Shown: positions 1-9,600 of the stretch, one piece after another
Numbering within the stretch: the stretch's first letter is position 1
Layout of the letters: each line of letters starts with the position of its first letter
Assembly: GCA_013214355.1 (NCBI GenBank)
Contig: JABSSL010000112.1
Span: 1 to 40,258, forward strand
Direction of reading: 5' to 3'
Source of the DNA: Saprospiraceae bacterium
Lineage (GTDB): Bacteria; Bacteroidota; Bacteroidia; Chitinophagales; Saprospiraceae
Length of the DNA: 40,258 nucleotides
Notes under the pieces: generated by a model
Seen by the model: only the letters and a program-made list of their open reading frames with translations
Told to the model about the DNA's origin: nothing
The model's database searches: none
Translations under genes and position numbers: made by a program

Positions 1-148
1 TCTCTTGCATCTCAATGCTTTTTACCCTAAGTTAACACCTAAGCCAATTTTGGAGAAATATTATTTACTCATTCCTCTAAATATCGACCAATCCACATCG
101 GAAGTTAGCGCTGGCAGGACGTAGATAAACTTCAGCTGTCTGGCTCGC

Positions 149-1705
149 TTAATCTTGATACCGCTCGTACAGCGATTCCCCTTTAATCGGATAAAACTCA
201 AACGCCGGCAATTCAAACTGCGATGGCAAGGTCTGCCGAAACGCATGAAAATCGTCCACCGCAAAATCCAAGTTCATAAACTCATAAATCTGATTCATCA
301 GATCCCGATCAGAAAAGATAAGGGCACGCTTGGCATTGTGCGAGCCTCGCTTGACGGTGATCAAATGGCCATTTTCCAGGAAAGGCATCAATTCCGTTGC
401 GTTGGTGTACGGGGTACTAAGATCCATATCGCCATGAATAATGATCATTGGAATATCGTGCTTAGTCGGCTTCAAAAAAGACTCGTCCACCTTAGGTGCA
501 GGACAAACATCGCGGGTAGCCGTGTAATGATCAGCGACGTCTCCCAGCCATCTAGCTGATTCTCGCGATTTCAATAGCGCATCTCGTTCTTTCGTGATAC
601 CAAGGCTATTATTAAACAGGGGATTTATCATCAAAGAGGAAGAGCGATATTTCCTTCCTTGGGAGAGGCTAGCCAGTAGGCGGAAATCCCCTCGATACAT
701 ATCCATCAGATATTTGGGCCAAGATTCCAGCTCGCCCTTATAGCTACGCGCCATGGGATTGAGGTAATTGTACCGCAGATCATCAGCGCCCACTACCATC
801 GAATAAGCTTCTCCATCTTCTTCCAGCTCCACCCTTTGAGGCTCCTCCTTTAAGCGTGTGATCAAAGTCTTGAATACCTCAGGGATGCCCCCCGGCGGCA
901 AGTCCTTGGCGATCTCCGGATCTGCCAAAGCATATGTATTGACTTGCTCCAATACATTCCACAAACCATCTGGATCATCATAATTATTATTGAGTGGCTC
1001 AACCCCTGAGAAGAAGGCGCGATCCACATGCTCTGGATATTTCCGGATATAGGCCAGGGCCCACTGCGTCGCAAAGCTATTCCCGATCAAAGCTATTTTA
1101 TCATAATCATAGTGTTGTCGAATCGCCTCAATATCCCCCACAAAATGCATCACATCATAACCCCGCAGATCGATTCCCTTGGCAGTATATGCTTCAATAT
1201 ATTCTGCATAGGCCTTTCGACGATTCTCATTCATCAATGCCAAATCAAGCGGCTTGTCATCCGCCCCTCCATTGGGCCAACGGTACCGAAATTCAGCAAT
1301 CGGCAAGCCCGGCGCCCCAGAGTTGCCCCGCTGATTAATCAAGATCACATCTCGCTTCCGATTCACAAATTCAACTTCGTAGCGCCAGGCCTCTGCCCGT
1401 TTTCCATCAAAAAATACATCATAGGAATAAGGTTCTCCAGGCCCTGCTCCCAGGAAGGCGACGGGCGGTAAGTTAGATTTCTCCTTGGCAGGAAAGTGGA
1501 AAAAGTGGAGGGCGATGGTACGGCTTTCCGGATCCAAGCGATTTTCCGGCACCAATAGCAAATTAGCCGTCCCTTCAAACGACCAATCGTCATCTTCCAC
1601 CAGAAATGGCTGAGCAATGAATCCAGGTGTCTTGGCAGTGTTCTCCAAAGCTGGCTCGCAAGACCAGCTTATAAATAGCAGTATGAATGGCAGTAATTTT
1701 TTCAT
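149..1705 (-). CDS. alpha/beta hydrolase, S33/TAP-like peptidase family lipoprotein
   Basis: A 518-residue secreted hydrolase. The N-terminus is a short lipoprotein signal ending in SWSC (Cys16), so it is probably lipid-anchored outside the inner membrane. Fold landmarks are GAGPG (87-91, oxyanion region), NQRGNSG (124-130, as in proline iminopeptidases), the nucleophile elbow GNSFA with Ser210, and a C-terminal TAP-like part with HGDMD (Asp428) and GSHN (His456), which complete a Ser-Asp-His triad. Family knowledge suggests cleavage of N-terminal residues from peptides, or an esterase; the substrate cannot be read from sequence. It stands alone, with no gene within 600 bases upstream. The ATG precedes a convincing signal peptide, so the start is well supported. 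Confidence 0.85.
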   Translation of the reverse strand: MKKLLPFILLFISWSCEPALENTAKTPGFIAQPFLVEDDDWSFEGTANLLLVPENRLDPESRTIALHFFHFPAKEKSNLPPVAFLGAGPGEPYSYDVFFDGKRAEAWRYEVEFVNRKRDVILINQRGNSGAPGLPIAEFRYRWPNGGADDKPLDLALMNENRRKAYAEYIEAYTAKGIDLRGYDVMHFVGDIEAIRQHYDYDKIALIGNSFATQWALAYIRKYPEHVDRAFFSGVEPLNNNYDDPDGLWNVLEQVNTYALADPEIAKDLPPGGIPEVFKTLITRLKEEPQRVELEEDGEAYSMVVGADDLRYNYLNPMARSYKGELESWPKYLMDMYRGDFRLLASLSQGRKYRSSSLMINPLFNNSLGITKERDALLKSRESARWLGDVADHYTATRDVCPAPKVDESFLKPTKHDIPMIIIHGDMDLSTPYTNATELMPFLENGHLITVKRGSHNAKRALIFSDRDLMNQIYEFMNLDFAVDDFHAFRQTLPSQFELPAFEFYPIKGESLYERYQD

Positions 1706-2367
1706 ACCCCAAAACTAGGGGGGCTAGGAAGGAAAGTATTGTAGAATTGGGACAGGGGGGAACGCATTTGCAGCGTTCTCAGCTCCTATGACTGGAAAAT
1801 CCCCATCTTTGCCTCCTGTCCTGAAGGATGGGCGGTGATTTTCCCTTACACCTTTCTACGCCCCAAGAAACAGAACCCACACATAAAATTCAAGCAAACA
1901 ATACTAAGATTCATCCACCCGAAAGGCAAAGAAACCGGGGCCAATCCAAGAGCACGTGGCCCGGCAAAAATCTGTTTGAGACGTTATGCTTAAGATGGTT
2001 TCTCAACCAGCCAGGCCGTTATTTTAGCTCGCGCTTTTTGAGCCATTGGCTCAAGCCAGCCCAGCAACTTTTTGTGGACTTCCTGCATTACGACAGGTAG
2101 ATTTTGCGATTGAAAAAGTAGGTCGCCGAAGGCTGACAAGTATAGAAATTAAGCTTTCTGGGGCTTCGCATAAGAAACTAGCACAGGCAATCCCTCCCTT
2201 TAATTCCTAAAGCCAGCCTGACGGCAGTCAGGGAACCCAACGCTCGAATAAATTTGACCTTTAGGGTTAAGCTAAGGAATCAATCAAGTTTTATTAGACT
2301 CTTTAGAATGGTGGCAAGGTCGATTATTACTTTTGTGTAAAGCAGCACTAAGCTTAATTTCCCACAC
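1706..2367. other. 660-bp spacer without a supported gene
   Basis: This holds the promoter side of the minus-strand lipoprotein hydrolase and the 3' side of the DUF6985-like gene. One 90-codon plus-strand open frame (1828-2100) has no recognisable family and an atypical Arg/Pro/Gln-rich composition, so I do not call it. A small hairpin (CCTGAC-ggca-GTCAGG) lies near 2216-2231. The stretch around 1930-2170 has the mixed composition of a degraded intergenic repeat, but no second copy is visible in this window. Confidence 0.5.
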
Positions 2368-2892
2368 CTACTCAAACTGAGTCAACCAAGTCCCACCTTC
2401 CCCACAATAATCCAACAGCTTGCCATTCTGCAAAATGAGCTCTAAACCATGCTCCTGCTCCCATGGCGGATAAAAGCTCAGGCGGACATAACGATGCTTG
2501 CGTTTTTCTAAAGCATCATCTTCAATATATACTTTAGAAAGATTAGCCTGAGTAAAAGCATCCTGCTCATTTTTAACCCCAAACGCCCTGAGGTTGGCTT
2601 GCGTCTCCGTTTCTCCCTCTTGTACCTCAAACCCATAAGAGGTATCCGCACAAGCGTCCAAACAATGCTGATAGATCAATCGTCGTAATAAAGGTAAATC
2701 CTCCTGACTCATCTGCAAGAAATCATTGACAGCATCTACCATCGTGGGGGAAATAATATCTTCTTCTATGAATCGCAAGGCCTTGTAATGGGCCGTCAAC
2801 CACACTTCTACTTCCTTACCGAAAAAAGGAGAATGCACCTTCATTTTGGCAGTTTCCCAAATGCATTGCTGTAGGATTTCTTTTCTGTTCAT
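2368..2892 (-). CDS. hypothetical protein, DUF6985-like
   Basis: A 174-residue soluble protein of unknown function. An in-frame upstream Met would begin at 2955, but that extension is Thr/Val/Ser-rich and unlike the rest. I prefer the ATG at 2892, giving MNRKEILQQCIWETAK. There is no signal peptide or membrane segment. The C-terminal part, with YPPWEQEHGLELIL followed by NGKLLDYCGE, resembles the DUF6985 family seen in Bacteroidota and Firmicutes, which often has a PW-EEHG motif; this is recognition from memory. The gene is monocistronic and divergent from the neighbouring ACC-deaminase-like gene, with about 160 bases between them that must hold both promoters. Confidence 0.6.
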   Translation of the reverse strand: MNRKEILQQCIWETAKMKVHSPFFGKEVEVWLTAHYKALRFIEEDIISPTMVDAVNDFLQMSQEDLPLLRRLIYQHCLDACADTSYGFEVQEGETETQANLRAFGVKNEQDAFTQANLSKVYIEDDALEKRKHRYVRLSFYPPWEQEHGLELILQNGKLLDYCGEGGTWLTQFE

Positions 2893-3055
2893 AGCTGAGG
2901 CTGTTACATAAACTGAAGCAATATAACTTTCTACAGTGAAAGTTGTCCACTCCAAACCTTATCTTGGACAAGAGTTAAACCATTAAGCTACCAAAATCAT
3001 CAAATCCCTCTTCCATCCACCCACGCCACTAGAGCCGCTCGCCGAAATCAAAGGC

Positions 3056-3934
3056 GTGCAGGTGCTCATTAAACGGGATGATCTCCTTCATCCTCCGGAT
3101 GATTTTTGCTTTTGCGGCAACAAGTGGCGTAAACTCAAGTACAATCTCATCCAGGCGAAGGCGGCGGGCTATCGGCAATTGCTGACTTTCGGTGGTGCTT
3201 ATTCCAATCATATTGCGGCGGTGGCAAGTGCGGGGGCGTTATTCGGATTCTCTACGATAGGGATTATTCGGGGTGAGGAACATTTGCCGCTCAACCCTAC
3301 CCTATTGCATGCCAAGGAACAAGGGATGCATCTCCAGTATATGAGGCGGAGTGAATTTCGGAGAAAACAGGAACCGGAGGTCTTACAGAAGATAGAGGAG
3401 CAGTTTGGTCCCGCTTATGTTTTGCCGGAAGGGGGCACCAACGCTAGTGCTTTGCAAGGGGTGGAGGAACTGGTAGCGGAATTGCGTGCTCAGACCGCGA
3501 TTGATGCACGTACCTCTGTAGCCGTCAGTTGTGGGACTGGCGGGACTATGGCGGGGATCATCCTTGGTATGGCGGGGCAGGGGAAGGTGATAGGGTTCCC
3601 GGCTTTGAAGGGTGATTTTATGAAAGGGGAGGTGAAGCAATTACTAGCAAACGAGGATGCTAGCTGGGAAAATTGGTCGATCCAAGCTGATTATCATTTT
3701 GGAGGATATGCGAAACATAAGCCGGAATTGGTCACGTTCATGGCGGATTTTACGCAGCAATATGGGATAAAATTGGATCCGATTTATACGAGTAAGTTGT
3801 TTTTCGGGGTGTTGGATTTGATTGAGCAAGGGGTGTTTGAGGCGGGATGTAAAGTGATTGTGGTTCATACGGGTGGGCTGCAGGGGATTAAGGGGTGGGA
3901 GGAGCGCTTTGGCCCCTTCATTTCTTTTGAGTGA
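3056..3934 (+). CDS. 1-aminocyclopropane-1-carboxylate deaminase / D-cysteine desulfhydrase family PLP enzyme
   Basis: A fold-type II PLP enzyme; the family deaminates ACC or desulfhydrates D-cysteine. Landmarks: IKRDDLLHP (5-13), the PLP lysine in GNKWRKLK (Lys23), GGAYSNH (46-52), the phosphate-binding loop SCGTGGTMAG, and a late LDPIYTSKLFFG. With the only standard start (GTG 3056) the lysine is residue 23, whereas family members usually have about 45-50 residues before it. Codons immediately upstream (about 2987-3055) stay open and read PLEPLAEIKG, which matches the family N-terminus, yet contain no ATG, GTG or TTG. The true start is therefore probably non-canonical and upstream, or a base is wrong here. 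The stop and last residues (FISFE) lie inside a repeat element. Specificity between ACC and D-Cys is undecided. Confidence 0.82.
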   Translation: MQVLIKRDDLLHPPDDFCFCGNKWRKLKYNLIQAKAAGYRQLLTFGGAYSNHIAAVASAGALFGFSTIGIIRGEEHLPLNPTLLHAKEQGMHLQYMRRSEFRRKQEPEVLQKIEEQFGPAYVLPEGGTNASALQGVEELVAELRAQTAIDARTSVAVSCGTGGTMAGIILGMAGQGKVIGFPALKGDFMKGEVKQLLANEDASWENWSIQADYHFGGYAKHKPELVTFMADFTQQYGIKLDPIYTSKLFFGVLDLIEQGVFEAGCKVIVVHTGGLQGIKGWEERFGPFISFE

Positions 3935-3977
3935 TCAAAAGAAACGAAGCAAAGAAAAATCACCGGCTGTAGATCTT
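3920..3977 (+). repeat. interspersed direct repeat, copy 1 (with hairpin)
   Basis: A 58-base unit that recurs at 4341-4398 with three mismatches. It contains a perfect 10-bp stem, TTTCTTTTGA / TCAAAAGAAA (3921-3930 and 3935-3944), with loop GTGA. The TGA in that loop is the stop codon of the PLP-enzyme gene, so the gene's last codons are repeat-derived. The text after the stem, GAAGCAAAGAAAAATCACCG, resembles dispersed repeats I recall from other Bacteroidota genomes. It may also serve as a transcription terminator. Confidence 0.75.
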
Positions 3978-4340
3978 TCGGCTAAAAATGGAATCTGCCT
4001 ACCCGCTCGCATCCGGAAACTCGCACGGTTTGTGCCAAACCGCTCTCAGGCAGGGATGCTCTTTTTGCCGCGCTTTATCCCATTTTCTTGACGCCGAAAC
4101 CTCTAATGCCGGGAAATGTGGCAAGATTCATGCCTGCATTTAGCTATGCTGGAGCTTAGTTTCGTCTATAAGTTAGGATATATGAAAGAAGGTAGGGAGT
4201 TTCTGCGGGTAAGAACTCGCTAGAGACGATAGTGAACAAGGGAAACTCGTCACCTACTTAGTAAGATACTTCGCTAGCTGGACTTTGTAATTGACAAGTG
4301 GAAAATAACATACTCTTCATTTGCCTTCGTCGAATCTTCG

Positions 4341-4398
4341 ATTTCTTTTGAGTGATCAAAAGAAATGAAGCAAAGAAAAATCACCGGCATTAGATCTT
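4341..4398 (+). repeat. interspersed direct repeat, copy 2 (with hairpin)
   Basis: This is the second copy of the 58-base unit at 3920-3977, 421 bases downstream in the same orientation and about 95 percent identical. The 10-bp stem (4342-4351 / 4356-4365) with loop GTGA is fully conserved. The differences are one C/T change after the stem and two adjacent changes near the end. Conservation of both stem and flank suggests one mobile or amplified unit, not chance. Confidence 0.75.
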
Positions 4399-4422
4399 CG
4401 CAAGCTGAGCTGGGAAGCAAGC

Positions 4423-4459
4423 TTAGACATCAGAAGTCTTGAAGACTTCTGATGTCTAA
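4423..4459. terminator. perfect 18-bp palindrome, likely bidirectional terminator
   Basis: The left arm TTAGACATCAGAAGTCTT (4423-4440) and right arm (4442-4459) are exact reverse complements with a single G between them. It lies 13 bases beyond the stop of the minus-strand subtilase gene and faces the plus-strand PLP-enzyme gene, so it could end both transcripts. There is no obvious T-tract on either side. Confidence 0.6.
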
Positions 4460-4472
4460 AGCGACTGAGGCG

Positions 4473-6365
4473 CTAGAGTTTAACAAAGCGGCTAGCGGCA
4501 CGCCAGCCCTTACCAACGGCAACCAACTGATATACGCCGTTCACCATCTTAGCGGGCAGGTTAAACTGGCCTCGCTCGATTTCTGTGGCATTTAAGCGAT
4601 AGACTACCTCGCCCAGATAATTGGTGACCATTACTTCGTCGGCAGATACCTTTTCCTGAGTTAGTTGGAAGATGAGCTGCCCTATGGTAGGGTTAGGGAA
4701 TAGCTTGAGGTGTGCTTGAGTAGTAGCAGGATCATTGGTAGGCACTAGGCTATTGACAGCTTGAACGGCAGCCAAAGCATCGAGCTTACCGTAGCCCCAG
4801 GTATTGTTGGGTACGGAGCCGGTATTGTTATCTTGGCGGGCGGTTTGCTGGAGGATGTCTTTGATCTCGGCGGGTGTGAGATCAGGTTTTAGTTCCAGCA
4901 TCAAAGCAATGACACCCATGGATAATGGGGCAGCCGCACTCACAGCATTTTGAATACCATACTTTCCTTCTCCCCCTTGCACCAAGCTAGATTGGAAGTT
5001 ACTGTACCAAGTGTTTGGGCTATAGGCTCCGAAGAGTATTTCTCCAGGTGCGGCAAAATCCGTTACCAGACGGCCATCATGGGAGGGACCGACGCTACTG
5101 CCAATCCATATTTCTCCATCCTCTCCCTGTCCGGTGAAGTCTCGAAAGGTGCCGGATAGATCAAACCATTCATTTTTTACTACATAATCAGCAGGTGAGA
5201 TGATGTTGAATGCCGAGGTATAATCCGCAACACTATGGCCTGCAACCTGGTTGGTCAAGAATCGATTGGGGCTAGCGTAGGTAGCCGGATTCAGTGTAGC
5301 CGCATAGGAAGCACTGACTTCCGCGGCGGTGGCAGTAAGGATCACCTTGTAGACTCCGGTGGCTCCGGAAAAGTCGATCAATAGTTCCCGACGATTACTG
5401 GTTGCTCCAAAGAACTCCGTATTTGCACCGCGATGGAAGTAGCGGATATCTGTAAAATTGCGATCATCAAAGCCATCAGGTCCGGATGGGGCGGCGAAGG
5501 GTCCCAATTTCTGTCCGTTGGGTCGTTCGATCTCTACACTAAAGCGATCTGATTCGCTGTACCACAGATCCAAACGTACCACACCTGCGGTTCCTTTATT
5601 GATCTGGATTTCATTGGAATTGCCTAAAGGCACGGCAGCGGAAGCAAAGTTATCGGCTCCACCGTCGTCTCCTACACCACAAACCAAGGTATGACCTCGA
5701 GCTACAAAGTCATCCATGGCGCGGCAAATGGTGGACGTGCCATCTGTAGGACCTCCTACGGAACCTAGGTTGATCAGTGTCACACCAGGCATGCCCAGCT
5801 CTTCTAGTTTATCTGCCACAAATTGTAAGGCAACAGGAATATCACTAGGATCGAAGGCCCCAGCTTCGCCAGGCTGATTGCCAAAGGCGGGGAAACCATC
5901 CTGCGTCACCTTTACGCTAATGATGGTGGCTTCGTAAGCCACTCCACGGAATTCGTTTCCGTCTACGGCACTACCATTTCCACAAGCGATACTGGTGGTT
6001 GCGGTACCGTGGCCATGCCGATCAGTAGACAAGGTAGTCCCAGCCTGAAGGGAGGCATTGATATCAGCAGCGGTGTAGATGGTTCCTCTTCCATACGTAT
6101 TGTTGGAAGCATTAGCACCGGAATCATCAATTAGATCAAAGAGGTAGGCCAATCGAGTCTGTCCATTGGCATCTAGGAAGTCAGGATGGGTATAATCAAT
6201 CCCACGATCGATCATCACCACGATCGTTCCTTTGCCGGTTAGACCAAACTGACTATATACTTGATCTATTTTGGCTTCTTCTCGCCCAGGATTCCCCGTG
6301 GCATACATTAGATTTGGAAGTACAACAAAAAAGGCAAAGATTACTGTAAAAAACTTACGCATCAT
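4473..6365 (-). CDS. S8 family serine peptidase (subtilase) with T9SS C-terminal sorting domain
   Basis: A 630-residue secreted protease. Residues 1-22 form a signal peptide. The subtilase core has Asp53 (VVMIDRGID), His119 (DRHGHGTA) and Ser476 (AVSAAAP). The core is split by an insert of about 200 residues (roughly 245-440) with a beta-rich, CUB/pre-peptidase-like look. Residues about 552-630 form a type A T9SS sorting tail: LFPNPT near its start, NGVY, and a final RFVKL. The protein is thus expected to be exported through the outer membrane by T9SS. Two departures from consensus: the usual GTS before the serine is AVS, and the oxyanion-hole Asn of the AGN motif is Asp (VGDDG, Asp233). A second ATG follows the first directly, so start choice shifts one residue. 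It is monocistronic. Confidence 0.9.
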   Translation of the reverse strand: MMRKFFTVIFAFFVVLPNLMYATGNPGREEAKIDQVYSQFGLTGKGTIVVMIDRGIDYTHPDFLDANGQTRLAYLFDLIDDSGANASNNTYGRGTIYTAADINASLQAGTTLSTDRHGHGTATTSIACGNGSAVDGNEFRGVAYEATIISVKVTQDGFPAFGNQPGEAGAFDPSDIPVALQFVADKLEELGMPGVTLINLGSVGGPTDGTSTICRAMDDFVARGHTLVCGVGDDGGADNFASAAVPLGNSNEIQINKGTAGVVRLDLWYSESDRFSVEIERPNGQKLGPFAAPSGPDGFDDRNFTDIRYFHRGANTEFFGATSNRRELLIDFSGATGVYKVILTATAAEVSASYAATLNPATYASPNRFLTNQVAGHSVADYTSAFNIISPADYVVKNEWFDLSGTFRDFTGQGEDGEIWIGSSVGPSHDGRLVTDFAAPGEILFGAYSPNTWYSNFQSSLVQGGEGKYGIQNAVSAAAPLSMGVIALMLELKPDLTPAEIKDILQQTARQDNNTGSVPNNTWGYGKLDALAAVQAVNSLVPTNDPATTQAHLKLFPNPTIGQLIFQLTQEKVSADEVMVTNYLGEVVYRLNATEIERGQFNLPAKMVNGVYQLVAVGKGWRAASRFVKL

Positions 6366-6566
6366 TATGGATTAGGTTTGAGGTATTCAAGTGGTTTGAC
6401 AATAGATGACCCTATCATTCTAGTGGCAGCATTCCCACACCACTCATCAAGAAATGGAAAGATAAAAAAGGGAGGAGATATCCGCGACAAGATTGTTAGG
6501 CTTTTGTAATCAATTGTCAAATTAACCGACTAGCCCGGCAAAAGGGGTAAATGGATAAACCAGATC

Positions 6567-6619
6567 ACCAATGACTCAATTAGCTTTACCAACCAATAGA
6601 CAGGATAACCGATGACTCA
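6567..6619. promoter_or_regulatory. paired 12-bp direct repeats upstream of the sensor kinase
   Basis: ACCAATGACTCA (6567-6578) and ACCGATGACTCA (6608-6619) differ at one base and are 41 bases apart, about four helical turns. They lie 40-95 bases before the sensor kinase start. LytTR regulators typically bind paired direct repeats, so autoregulation by the adjacent LytTR protein is possible, but this is inference. Confidence 0.3.
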
Positions 6620-6660
6620 GCCACCCTGGCACGCCAGATCGATTTTTAGTAATTTTAAGA

Positions 6661-9600
6661 ATGATTTTTAAGGATTGGATCAGACTCGGATTGCTAAGCC
6701 TGTGGCTCTCACTATGCCTCGCCCTTTCAGGCCAATCTATATTTGACAATCCTTCCGTATTTACTGAAGAAAATGGCCTCCTCGATAACTACATCACAGC
6801 CCTCCAACTGGATCAAAATAATTTTGCTTGGATCGGATCCACCAAAGGCCTGGCTCGTTTCGATGGAAATACGTTCAAGTATTTTCTGCACGATCCTGAT
6901 GATCCGAACTCTTTAGCCAATAACCAAGCCCTCAGCCTTTACCAAGACCACAAGAACCGCCTCTGGGTGGGTACCTATTCCGGGCTTTGCCTCTATCAAC
7001 CTGCCACACAGGATTTTAAAAACTACCGCAATGCAGAGATTGCTCAGGAAAGCTTACTACCCAATAGCAGGGTTAGTGCGATTATGGAGGATAAAAAACA
7101 GCAATTGTGGATTGGGTTGAACGAGGCGGGCTTAGCCAGATACGATGAGGAAAGAGATACTTTTTTGGGCTATACCTTCCGGATTGATAATGCCAACCCG
7201 AAAATAGATGCAAGTCGAGTAAATAGCATCCTCCACATTGCTCCACACGCCGAGAACGACTCTCTCTTGTGGTTGGCTACGCTTTCTGGCTTAATACTAT
7301 TCAACCAACATACAGAAGAATACGATTGGTTCTATTTTGAAATGCCAAATGGCAATGATCAATTCTTATCGAATTCCCTCAAGCACGTACTCCCTTATGG
7401 CAAAAACAAGGTATACGTAGCCAGCTGGCATGGGGTCTCCATCTTCGATATTCCGACACAGACTTTCCGTCAAGCTACGATTCCGAATGAGCCAGCTAGC
7501 GTCCGTATGTCCGAACGGACCGTTTTTTCCATGCTTCAAACCCCCGATGGTCGCATAGGTATTAGTTACAGCTTGGGCTTTGCCTATTTAGATCCCAAGA
7601 CTGATTCTTTCACGGAAGTGTTTTACAACAAACCCAAGGAAGGCAAGATCTATGGAGCGGACTTTATCGATCCACAAGGGCGAGTTTGGGCAAGGAGTGA
7701 CTATGGTTTGTATATTTTTGATCCCTATACCAATCAATTTCAAAGTCACTATTACCCTACCCAAAACGAAAATTTCAATTACAATTCTAGGGCCTTAATT
7801 GAAAGTCTCGACCAACAAAAACTATATGTAGCTCCTGACAGAAGTGAGGGCCTGCAAATTTTTGACCGGCAAACTAAAACCTGGGAGCTAGTGCCCATCT
7901 CGGAAGCGCTGGCGAATGAATACGGAGCCTTAGATGCACAGGATATGATCCGGCTCCAAGATGGTCGAATCATACTGGCGGGGAACAATGAGTTATATGA
8001 GTTTCTGGAAAAGGAAAAACGGATTGTACGTTTTCTCCCACAATTGGATCTTCGTGATCCGTTTATCCGTCGAATGGTGCAGGATAGCACTGGCTACCTC
8101 TGGATCGCTACCCGCAGAAAAGGGCTATTCAAGGTAGATCCAAATACAGGCCAAAGTTGGCAATATGATCAGGAATTTGAGCTTTCTCACACCACTACTC
8201 GACACTGCTGGATGGAAATGATCTTTATCGATGATCGCGGGCAATTGTGGATTCGTATGGCCAACAATTACAGCCTTTATTTACCCAAAGAGGATCGCTT
8301 CGTTAATGTTCACATACAGGATATTGACTCGCCTAAGTTTTTCCCCAATATCGCGGGCTTCGCACAGGCGGGGGATGGGAAGGTTTGGATCGCTGGCGCT
8401 GATATGGGTGTGGGAATCGCTGACCCTGAGCAGGTTGAGGCAGGCGTTATGCATAAATACTCCGCGCAGGATTCCCTGCAGGAAATCTTCGTGCGGGGCA
8501 TTAATCGAGACTACAAAGGACACATCTGGCTGTTGCACGAAAAGGGCATTACCCACGTCAATCCATTTGACAGCTCCTTTCAATACTTTTACCGAGAGTA
8601 TGGCCTCCCCCCATTTGTCGCCAATTTTATCCAACCCCTTTCTACTGGTGAGATGGTCATCAGTCTACCAAGCGGCATCTGCTTTTTTCACCCCGACAGC
8701 CTAAAAACCAATACTGAACTACCCAAGCCCTATCTAACTACTTTCAAAGTCTTTGACGATGTAATCGTGTATAATTCTGACCTCAGTAGTACCCAACAAA
8801 TTGAGCTTAGCTATCGCCAAAACTTCTTTTCATTCGAGTTTGCTGCCAAAGCCTACACCCTCCCGGACAAAGTGACCTTTGAGTATCAACTAGAAGGCGT
8901 GGATGAGGAGTACATCTACAGTGGACACAGAAACTATGTCAGTTATAATAGCTTACCCGGGGGAGACTACGTGTTCAAAGTACGGGCAGCGAACAATGAG
9001 GGTGCCTGGAATTCAGAGCCCTTGAAGTTAATGATACACATTACCACCCCCTGGTGGAAGACCATCTGGTTTTGGTTGATCATCTGTTCTCTTTTAGTCT
9101 TGATTTCGGTACTGGCTGTCCGTTTCCGCATCGATCAGATTCGACAAACAGAATCGCTCAAGACGGACTTTGAAAAACGCCTAGCTAATGTGGAGCTCAA
9201 TGCCCTAAGGGCGCAAATGAACCCGCATTTCATCTTCAACTGCTTAAATTCGATTGACTACTATATTATCAAAAATGATACAGAGACCGCCTCGGATTAT
9301 CTCAACCGGTTCTCCCGCCTGATCCGTCTCATACTGCAAAATTCCCGCTCCAATTACGTCAACCTAAAAGATGAATTAGAAGCACTGAAGCTCTACATTG
9401 AAATGGAATGTCTACGGTTCGAACAGCAGTTTGATTATGTGGTAAGTGTAGGTAAGGAGATTCGATTGGAAGAAATCGAAGTTCCGCCCATGTTGCTTCA
9501 GCCCTACGTTGAAAACGCCATTTGGCATGGCCTTATGCAGAAGAAAACACCTGGTCGCTTGGATCTTACTTTTACTCGACAAAATGGCTCACTGCATTGC

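Larger units (their letters stand above)
3935..4472. other. repeat-rich spacer between convergent genes
   Basis: There is no supported gene here. The stretch contains the body of repeat copy 1, a segment (about 4150-4330) of repetitive character including short variants of ACTCGCTAGAGACG and ACTTCGCTAGC, repeat copy 2, and a perfect 37-base palindrome just before the subtilase stop. The 77-codon open frame over 3858-4091 is a translation of the repeat and is not called. Confidence 0.6.

Noticed and set aside
61-264. 67-codon minus-strand frame at the left edge
   Set aside because: Overlaps the lipoprotein hydrolase in another frame and has no family features.
1828-2100. 90-codon plus-strand open frame
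   Set aside because: Arg/Pro/Gln-rich composition, no recognisable domain, and it lies in repeat-like sequence.
3858-4091. 77-codon frame reading FLLSDQKKRSKEKSPA
   Set aside because: It is a translation of the interspersed repeat and overlaps the PLP-enzyme gene.
8231-8704. 157-codon plus-strand frame inside the sensor kinase
   Set aside because: Shadow frame of a well-supported gene; no domain.
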